A DNA stretch of 12,471 bases, from assembly GCA_937892315.1 (NCBI GenBank), contig CALAVF010000424.1, forward strand, positions 1 to 12,471, written 5' to 3'. The stretch comes from an uncultured Prevotellaceae bacterium (GTDB taxonomy: Bacteria > Bacteroidota > Bacteroidia > Bacteroidales > Bacteroidaceae). Positions 7,177 through 12,471 of the stretch are shown here, in pieces; position 1 is the stretch's first letter; each line of letters opens with the position of its first letter. A program made the translations under genes and the position numbers. The notes beneath the pieces are model-generated. The model saw only the letters and a list, made by a program, of their open reading frames with translations. It was not told the DNA's origin and did not search any database.

Positions 7177-8649
7177 ATGGTTCAACAAAACGACAAAGGT
7201 TCAAAAGCCTATTTGATTTCCATTGTGATGGTCGCCGTGCTTGGCGGCTTGCTATTTGGTTACGACACCGCTGTTATCTCGGGTGCTGAGAAAGGTCTTC
7301 AGGCATTCTTCATGAATGCAGACGATTTCGCTTACACCGACGGATGGCACGGCTTCACTTGTGCCAGTGCCCTCATCGGCTGTATCATTGGTAGCGGCAT
7401 CTCTGGTATGCTTGCCAGCAACTGGGGACGTAAGCGTTCTCTCATCTTTGCGGGTGCCATGTTCTTCATCTCCGCATTAGGCAGCATGGAACCAGAGTTC
7501 CTCTTCTTCCATCATGGCGAGGCAACCATGAGTTTGCTCGTCATGTTCAACATCTACCGTGTCATTGGTGGTGTGGGTGTCGGCTTGGCATCCGCCATTT
7601 GTCCGATGTACATTGGCGAGGTTGCGCCCAGCAACATTCGTGGTATGCTGGTTTCTTGGAATCAGTTTGCCATCATCTTTGGTCAGTTGGTGGTGTATTT
7701 CGTCAATTTCCTCATCTTGGGTGGCAATGTCAACCCTATCATCGAAGCGGTGAATGGTGTCAATCAGGTGCTCAACCCTGATGCCGCCTCTTGGACCATC
7801 TCGACAGGATGGCGTTACATGTTCGGCTCCGAGGCTGTTCCTGCAGGTCTCTTCACCATTTTGATTTGCTTCGTGCCTGAAACACCACGTTATCTCGTCA
7901 TGATAGGCAAGGACGAGCGTGCTTACGGCATTCTTGCTCGCATCAATGGTGCTTCTGTTGCACGTGACATCATCAGCGACATCAAGAACACCATCACCGT
8001 CAAGACAGAGAAGATGTTCTCTTATGGCTTCCTTTGCATCTTCGTGGGTATCATGCTTTCTGTCTTCCAGCAGGCTGTGGGCATCAATGCCGTGCTTTAT
8101 TACGCACCTCGCATCTTCCAGGATATGGGTATGCAGAACCCCATGGTTCAGACCGTCATCATGGGTATTGTCAACATCTCCTTCACGCTTGTGGCTGTGT
8201 TCACAGTGGAGAAACTCGGCAGAAAGCCCCTGCTCATTTGGGGTAGTATCGGCATGGCGATTGGTGCATTCGGTGTTGCCATCACGTTTGGCAATCCATC
8301 GCTCAATCTCGTTTGTATGCTCTCCATCATGGTGTATTCGGCATCCTTCATGTTCTCATGGGGACCTATCTGCTGGGTGCTTATTGCAGAAATCTTCCCC
8401 AACACCATTCGTGGCAAGGCTGTGGCAATAGCAGTAGCGTTCCAGTGGATTTTCAACTGGATTGTCAGTTCTTCCTTCGTGCCGATGTTCAACATGCACT
8501 TGACAGAGGGTGATGATTTCGGCCATTGGTTCACCTACGGACTTTATGGCGTCATCTGCGTCATTGCAGCCATCTTCGTGGCAAGACTGGTGCCTGAAAC
8601 CAAGGGCAAGACCCTCGAAGACATGACAAAGTTGTGGCGTAAAGAATAA
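7177..8649 (+). CDS. xylE: Sugar/proton symporter, MFS, XylE-like (D-xylose)
   Basis: A 490-residue, 12-helix major facilitator of the sugar porter family, almost the length of E. coli XylE (491). Family motifs are present: GYD (28-30), GRKR (84-87), PETPRYL (234-240), GRKP (348-351), and PETKGKTLED (473-482). Residues that bind xylose or couple protons in XylE have clear counterparts: D30, Q170, Q298-Q299, N304, Y308, N333, W400, Q423-W424. The loop before helix 6 with SWTISTGWRYMFGSE (205-219) is also XylE-like. This supports a pentose or hexose substrate moved inward with protons. No xylose isomerase or kinase gene is adjacent, so the exact sugar is inference. The gene is in line with YfhO and the amidase, and a hairpin 26 bases after its stop ends the unit. 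Confidence 0.9.
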   Translation: MVQQNDKGSKAYLISIVMVAVLGGLLFGYDTAVISGAEKGLQAFFMNADDFAYTDGWHGFTCASALIGCIIGSGISGMLASNWGRKRSLIFAGAMFFISALGSMEPEFLFFHHGEATMSLLVMFNIYRVIGGVGVGLASAICPMYIGEVAPSNIRGMLVSWNQFAIIFGQLVVYFVNFLILGGNVNPIIEAVNGVNQVLNPDAASWTISTGWRYMFGSEAVPAGLFTILICFVPETPRYLVMIGKDERAYGILARINGASVARDIISDIKNTITVKTEKMFSYGFLCIFVGIMLSVFQQAVGINAVLYYAPRIFQDMGMQNPMVQTVIMGIVNISFTLVAVFTVEKLGRKPLLIWGSIGMAIGAFGVAITFGNPSLNLVCMLSIMVYSASFMFSWGPICWVLIAEIFPNTIRGKAVAIAVAFQWIFNWIVSSSFVPMFNMHLTEGDDFGHWFTYGLYGVICVIAAIFVARLVPETKGKTLEDMTKLWRKE

Positions 8650-8675
8650 GGCAGTCATTGACTCTTCTACACATA

Positions 8676-8709
8676 AAAAGCGTGTTGCCCGATTGAGCAA
8701 CACGCTTTT
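8676..8709. terminator. Two-way terminator between convergent units
   Basis: A perfect 13-bp stem (AAAAGCGTGTTGC at 8676-8688 and GCAACACGCTTTT at 8697-8709) with an 8-base loop. The A and T tracts are part of the stem, so each strand presents a GC-rich hairpin followed by a T run. It lies between the transporter stop (8649) and the kinase stop (8736) and can serve both. Confidence 0.88.
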
Positions 8710-8735
8710 GTTTATGGCCACATTTTTAGTGTTCC

Positions 8736-10643
8736 TTATGCATTCGGGATCTCCATTACAAATCGTGCCCCCTCCGTATATTCAGGGTCGAGAAGTAAGG
8801 TTCCTCCCAAGTCTTTGACGTGCTGTTGCGTCAAGCCCAAGCCGATGCCGAAACCCTCGCCAAACGGGTCTATCTTGTAGTAGGGCTGATAGATGCGTTC
8901 ACGCTCTTCTTCAGGAATGCCCTTTCCGTGGTCTTCTATGGTGAAACGGAGCATACCCTCCTCTGTGGCTTCCACCATGAAGTCAATCGGCTTCTCAGAG
9001 GCAAATTTCTTGGCATTGATGAGCAATTCACGCAGCGAGCGGTGCAGATAGAGCCTGTTGGAGTGGATGTAGTGCGGATTCGGAATTTTCGAGGTGTAAT
9101 TCAGCACGGTATCGTAAGGCTGGAGTTCTTCAAAGTTCTTGATAGATTCGGCAATCACATCGTTGACTTCCACTTCCTGCGAGATGTCTAATGGTGCGTA
9201 TTCCAATCTCGACACGTCGTAGAGCATGTGCGACATTCTTCTGATGGTGATGGCATACTGCTTCATGGCATCTGTCGATTCCCTCACCTCTTCAGGCGAC
9301 AGCGAATCCTGATTGTCGCTCACCACCTGCATAAAACCTCCGATGATGTTCAGCGGAGTGCGGATTTGGTGCGATGCCTCTCGAAGCGATTCCGCCTTGC
9401 GTTCCTCTGCCTCTTGTGCCAACTGATTGGCTTTGGCAAGTTCCTCGTTGCGGCGTTCCGTCTCTTCGTTCATCTTTTGAATGTTGTTGACACTCTCGCT
9501 GATAGATTCCAACATCGTCACAAAGGTGTTCTGCAATTCACCCACGTCGTCTTTGTGGTCGCTCCGTGAGATGTCCACGTCGAAGTTGCCCTCTGCGATG
9601 CTGTGTGACTGCTGTGCCAGTTTGTCGAGCGGTTTGATGAAGTGCTTGATGGTCTTCCAGCAGACGAGGAACGTCAGCAGCAAACCTATCAGGATGAGCG
9701 GCACAATGATGTAGGACAATTTGTTATATGCAGAGAAAATATCATTCTCAGGACATACCAGGGCGATGCTCCAATCCGTACCCTCCACGGGCTGATAGAA
9801 GACAAAGTAGGTATTTCCCTTGCAGCGGATGCTCTTTCGTCCTGTCTTTCCTGCCGTCATCTCCTTGCCCAGTTCCATAATCTCAGGATATTCCTCGGGG
9901 TCGTAAGCCGTGAAGATTGTTTGCTTCACCAACTTCATGCGGTTGGGATGCACAAAATAGCGTCCGTCCGACCCCAGCATAAAACAGTAGGAATTAGGGT
10001 AGGGCTTCTCGGCTGAGATGGCATCGGAAAGCCTTTGGATGGAAAGGTCGGTGGAGATGACACCGACGAAGTCCCCCGTCTTGGAGTAGAGAGGCTTGCC
10101 GTATGACGCAATCATGAAGGGCGACGAGAGCGTGCCTTCATTGTCGTCGCTATAAGGGTCTGTCCAGCAAGCCTGCTTCTTGTCGCGTGGAGTCTTGTAC
10201 CACACCTTCTCGTAGTAGTTGTAGTCTTCCTCATACGCCGTCTCTATCTGATCGCCCTCCCTGATGGTATAGACAGAGAAGTTTCTGCCATACTGAGGGA
10301 AGAAGTGGGGCTCCAATGTGATGGAACAGCCGTTGATGTTCGGATTCTGCTCCACCACACGGCGAGTGTAGTTATACAGCGAGTCGGGATGCAGGTTTTC
10401 CTCCACCAGCCAACTGATGTTCTCCGTGGCAGTCTTCACCTCCCTGATGTATTTCTTCACACGCAGCGACGTGTTCTCCAGCATGTGGGTGGCACGCTGC
10501 CTTGCCTCCAGTCTCACGATTTGGCGTGAACGCTCAAACAGGTAGTCGATGCTGACGATGAAAACCGTCGTCACAACAGCCAGGATGCCGATGCAGAGTT
10601 TCAGCGACAGCGAATGGTTGATATATGAGATAGGATTTTTCAT
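8736..10643 (-). CDS. Cache-domain sensor histidine kinase
   Basis: A 635-residue inner-membrane kinase. Layout: first helix (about 14-34), periplasmic double-Cache-like sensor (about 40-300), second helix (about 309-329), HAMP (about 330-383), coiled coil (about 384-420), dimerization domain with the phospho-acceptor H425 in SHQIRTPLN, and a complete ATPase domain: N box with N543 (ELLINA), G1 box DHGKGIP (D571), G2 box GFGIGLGL (597-604). The residue after the His is Gln, not the usual Glu or Asp. The sensor keeps a WY pair (148-149) but not the Arg two residues earlier found in amino-acid-binding Cache domains, so the ligand is unknown. It follows, with a four-base ATGA overlap, a paralogue that lacks the ATPase domain. 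No response regulator or fused receiver is present, so the output partner is elsewhere. Confidence 0.92.
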   Translation of the reverse strand: MKNPISYINHSLSLKLCIGILAVVTTVFIVSIDYLFERSRQIVRLEARQRATHMLENTSLRVKKYIREVKTATENISWLVEENLHPDSLYNYTRRVVEQNPNINGCSITLEPHFFPQYGRNFSVYTIREGDQIETAYEEDYNYYEKVWYKTPRDKKQACWTDPYSDDNEGTLSSPFMIASYGKPLYSKTGDFVGVISTDLSIQRLSDAISAEKPYPNSYCFMLGSDGRYFVHPNRMKLVKQTIFTAYDPEEYPEIMELGKEMTAGKTGRKSIRCKGNTYFVFYQPVEGTDWSIALVCPENDIFSAYNKLSYIIVPLILIGLLLTFLVCWKTIKHFIKPLDKLAQQSHSIAEGNFDVDISRSDHKDDVGELQNTFVTMLESISESVNNIQKMNEETERRNEELAKANQLAQEAEERKAESLREASHQIRTPLNIIGGFMQVVSDNQDSLSPEEVRESTDAMKQYAITIRRMSHMLYDVSRLEYAPLDISQEVEVNDVIAESIKNFEELQPYDTVLNYTSKIPNPHYIHSNRLYLHRSLRELLINAKKFASEKPIDFMVEATEEGMLRFTIEDHGKGIPEEERERIYQPYYKIDPFGEGFGIGLGLTQQHVKDLGGTLLLDPEYTEGARFVMEIPNA

Positions 10644-12121
10644 GTCGTTTTCTTTTGGGCGATTTTTACCATTCTGTCAAGCAGGCTTGTGATGGACTTG
10701 ATCTTTGCCAAGACCGTCTCTGTCAGCGTCTGAACCACCTTCGGGCTCAAACTCTCGTAATTGTCTCTGAGTTTATAGACGGCGCTCTCAATCACTTTCA
10801 CAGGCGGAATCATCTTGTCGGCAATGTCGTGGATGAACGTGGTGCTCGTTTCGTTCGTCTTGCGTATCTGCTCATAGACGGCGCTGAGCAACTTGTTACG
10901 CTCTTCCAGTGTAGCGGAGAGTTGCTTGATTTTCTTGATGTGCTTGGACAGCGATTGCTGCATGACGCTGAAACTGTTCTGCAGCACACCGATTTCGTCC
11001 GTTCTGGAAGTTCTCGGCACAGGCTGGTCAAACTCACCCTTTGCGAGATGTGCAGCCGAGGCGGTCAGCATGTCGAGCGGCTTCATCTGCCAGGTGATGA
11101 ACACCATGCAGAACACGAAAATGAGCAGGATGCCAATGAGCGTGATGGTAATCATGTGTCGATTGAGCAATTCGTTTGCCGCAAAAATGTCGTTTTCAGG
11201 ACAGACGATGCAAGCACTCCAGTGCCCGTTGTTCACCAATCTGTAGAGCACATAACTGTCCTTGCCGAACAGGCTTACGGCACGGCAGCCCGATTCGCCT
11301 GCCATCATCGATTTCACCAGTTCTTGTACTCGCGTGTCAGGCTCTTCCTTCACCACGTCTTTCACAAACGTGTGGTACAGCCTCGTCCTGTCGGGGTGGA
11401 TGAGGTAGGTGCCCCGCACGCCCAACATGGTACTGTAGGAGTTGGGATAGGGCTTCGTGCTGAGCACCGTGCTCGACATCCAATCTACAGAGATGTCGGC
11501 GGCAAGGATGCCCACAATCTTCCCCTCGGAGTCTTTGATGGGTGTGCTGCATGTCACGATGCTCGACAGGATGGTGTCCGTCTCGGCGTGAGGACGAATC
11601 CAGCACACTTCGTTGGCGTGTAGGGGAATGTAGTACCAGTTCTGCCCCATGTAAGGCATACCGCTGATGACGTGAGGCTCAATCTCCATCGGGTTGTGGT
11701 TCGTCACGATGCTGTCTTCGCCCCTGGCGTCACGATAGGAATAATCGTAGAACAGCCCGCCTCGCTCCTTGTAGAAGCCGGGCTCGAAGGCGATGGCACA
11801 TCCTATAATGGTCGGGTTGTTCTTCACCACCTCGCGAGTGTATGCCGCCATCAGATGCGGGTTGTCCAGATGGTGCTCCACGTTCCATCGCATGTTGTTG
11901 GTGGCAACCTCCACTTCCGACAGCACATTGTCGATGCTGTGTACCGTCCTGTTCAGCGCTTCCTCTGCCTTTGCCAAGGATTCTCGCTCGATGGCACTGT
12001 GAGAAACACGGAACATGATGACCAATGCCGTCACAAACAATATCGTGACGAACGCCAGCACCATAAAACTCAATCTTGCGGAGAGAGTCCCCTTGCCACG
12101 TATGTATTGACGAAATGACAT
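10640..12121 (-). CDS. Cache-HAMP sensor paralogue with degenerate dimerization domain and no ATPase
   Basis: A 493-residue membrane protein with the same front half as the kinase encoded next to it: helix (about 17-37), periplasmic Cache sensor (about 45-310), helix (about 322-343), HAMP (about 344-393), coiled coil. Shared landmarks include KPYPNSY (223-229; 213-219 in the kinase), CPENDIF (307-313; 297-303), KPLD (347-350; 337-340), RN (408-409; 398-399) and SLSP (457-460; 447-450), all at a constant offset of ten. At that offset D435 faces the kinase phospho-acceptor H425 and P440 faces P430. The protein ends soon after the second dimerization helix (LLDRMVKIAQ, 480-489), so no ATP-binding domain exists. 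It is not a frameshifted kinase: the next gene has its own start, helix and sensor. It is probably a co-receptor that dimerizes with the kinase. The start at 12121 follows a good promoter. A scaffold role without the kinase is the main alternative. Confidence 0.85.
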   Translation of the reverse strand: MSFRQYIRGKGTLSARLSFMVLAFVTILFVTALVIMFRVSHSAIERESLAKAEEALNRTVHSIDNVLSEVEVATNNMRWNVEHHLDNPHLMAAYTREVVKNNPTIIGCAIAFEPGFYKERGGLFYDYSYRDARGEDSIVTNHNPMEIEPHVISGMPYMGQNWYYIPLHANEVCWIRPHAETDTILSSIVTCSTPIKDSEGKIVGILAADISVDWMSSTVLSTKPYPNSYSTMLGVRGTYLIHPDRTRLYHTFVKDVVKEEPDTRVQELVKSMMAGESGCRAVSLFGKDSYVLYRLVNNGHWSACIVCPENDIFAANELLNRHMITITLIGILLIFVFCMVFITWQMKPLDMLTASAAHLAKGEFDQPVPRTSRTDEIGVLQNSFSVMQQSLSKHIKKIKQLSATLEERNKLLSAVYEQIRKTNETSTTFIHDIADKMIPPVKVIESAVYKLRDNYESLSPKVVQTLTETVLAKIKSITSLLDRMVKIAQKKTT

Positions 12122-12153
12122 GTCTCAGTTAATAACTCCATTCTATTTGACTC

Positions 12154-12184
12154 CAAAGGTACAACTTTTAAATGTAAACACAAA
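12154..12184 (-). promoter_or_regulatory. Promoter of the sensor pair
   Basis: On the minus strand TTTG (CAAA at 12181-12184), then exactly 19 bases, then TACCTTTG (CAAAGGTA at 12154-12161) is a full match to the Bacteroidota sigma consensus (-33 TTTG, -7 TAnnTTTG). Transcription would begin near 12147, about 26 bases ahead of the ATG at 12121. It is the best promoter in the window and serves both sensor genes. Confidence 0.85.
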
Positions 12185-12257
12185 ATATTTTGGCAGAAAA
12201 GTCTAAAATGTTTCCAATGTTGCCGTTTTGAATCCTCTATTGGGCGACTCGAGACCC

Positions 12258-12265
12258 CAAAAGTA
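12258..12265 (-). promoter_or_regulatory. Possible second, upstream -7 box
   Basis: TACTTTTG on the minus strand matches TAnnTTTG. The best upstream element is TTTC at about 17 bases, a poor -33. If used, it would give a second transcript of the sensor operon with a leader of about 130 bases. Confidence 0.25.
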
Positions 12266-12299
12266 CGAACAGGGTACCGGACGAAACGAGAAGAAGAGC

Positions 12300-12368
12300 C
12301 GATTCCTTTCTGTGCCTATAGATGGAGATGTGCGGAGAAGGGCAAGAGTTGAGAGGGGGAAGGAATCG
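12300..12368. repeat. Inverted repeat with purine-rich loop
   Basis: CGATTCCTT (12300-12308) is repeated in inverted form as AAGGAATCG (12360-12368). One G-T pair and one further G-C pair extend the stem to 11. The 47-base loop is rich in G and A and contains a nested TGCC (12313-12316) / GGCA (12341-12344) pair. There is no T run, so it is not a plain terminator. It may fold in RNA or be chance. Confidence 0.35.
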
Positions 12369-12382
12369 AAAGATAACAAAAG

Positions 12383-12422
12383 TGTCCTTTTGTGAATTTG
12401 TCCTTTTGTCCTTTTTCTGTCC
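12383..12422. repeat. TGTCC repeat cluster
   Basis: TGTCCTTTTG occurs at 12383-12392 and 12399-12408, TGTCCTTTTT at 12407-12416, and a bare TGTCC at 12418-12422. Copies start 16, 8 and 11 bases apart. On the minus strand it reads as AAAAGGACA units upstream of the sensor genes. I remember similar AAAGGACAAA strings in Prevotella intergenic DNA but cannot verify this here. Confidence 0.6.
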
Positions 12423-12471
12423 GCACGCAGGAATTCCTATTATTATATATTATTATATTTTTTATTATTAT

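Larger units (their letters stand above)
12122..12471. other. 350-base right-edge region without a gene
   Basis: No reading frame on either strand looks like protein, and no RNA gene is recognised. In order it holds a strong minus-strand promoter for the sensor pair (12154-12184), a second TAnnTTTG box (12258-12265), an inverted repeat around a purine-rich loop (12300-12368), a cluster of TGTCC repeats (12383-12422), an 8-base palindrome GGAATTCC (12430-12437), and 34 bases of only A and T (12438-12471) running off the edge. Confidence 0.7.

Noticed and set aside
10640..10643. The CA-less sensor as a kinase broken by frameshift
   Set aside because: The downstream gene starts with its own ATG, membrane helix and Cache sensor, so the missing ATPase domain is not in another frame.
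10655..11623. A 322-codon open frame antisense to the CA-less sensor
   Set aside because: The sense strand carries a coherent Cache-HAMP protein that matches its paralogue. The antisense product is His/Arg/Val-rich and has no recognisable motif.
12438..12471. A/T-only tract as a replication origin or integration site
   Set aside because: There are no DnaA boxes, repeats or integrase gene, and the tract is cut by the window edge. A/T-rich promoter DNA is a simpler reading.

Overview
The window looks like chromosomal DNA of a member of the Bacteroidota, most likely Prevotella or a close relative. The reasons are visible in the sequence. Starts lack Shine-Dalgarno sites and have A-rich upstream bases. 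Promoters match the Bacteroidota pattern (-33 TTTG, then about 19 bases, then -7 TAnnTTTG). GltX is about 520 residues long with a family-typical insert, and Kdo transferase and a YfhO-type membrane protein are present. The genus is inference. There are no RNA genes, insertion sequences, prophage genes or CRISPR arrays, and gene density is high.

Left part (123-3704): a tight minus-strand operon reads gltX, waaA, then a YjjG-like HAD phosphatase. It joins glutamate tRNA charging, Kdo addition to lipid A and nucleotide clean-up. Stop and start codons abut or overlap, and a strong two-way hairpin closes the unit. About 30 bases separate its promoter from the divergent promoter of the next unit, so the two upstream elements overlap.

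Middle (3714-8709): a plus-strand run of a large YfhO-family membrane protein, a YafV-type omega-amidase overlapping it by four bases, and, 55 bases later, a XylE-type sugar/proton symporter with the xylose-binding residues in place. A 13-bp hairpin ends this run and also ends the convergent unit from the right.

Right part (8676-12184): a minus-strand pair of tandemly duplicated membrane sensors (Cache, HAMP, coiled coil). The second gene is a full histidine kinase. The first gene stops after the dimerization helices, has no ATPase domain, and in a gapless hand alignment carries Asp where its partner has the phospho-accepting His. This pair is the most unusual part of the window: it looks like a kinase plus a kinase-dead co-receptor. 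No response regulator is present. The pair is driven by a textbook Bacteroidota promoter, preceded by about 290 bases without a gene that hold a TGTCC repeat cluster, an inverted repeat and a pure A/T tract.
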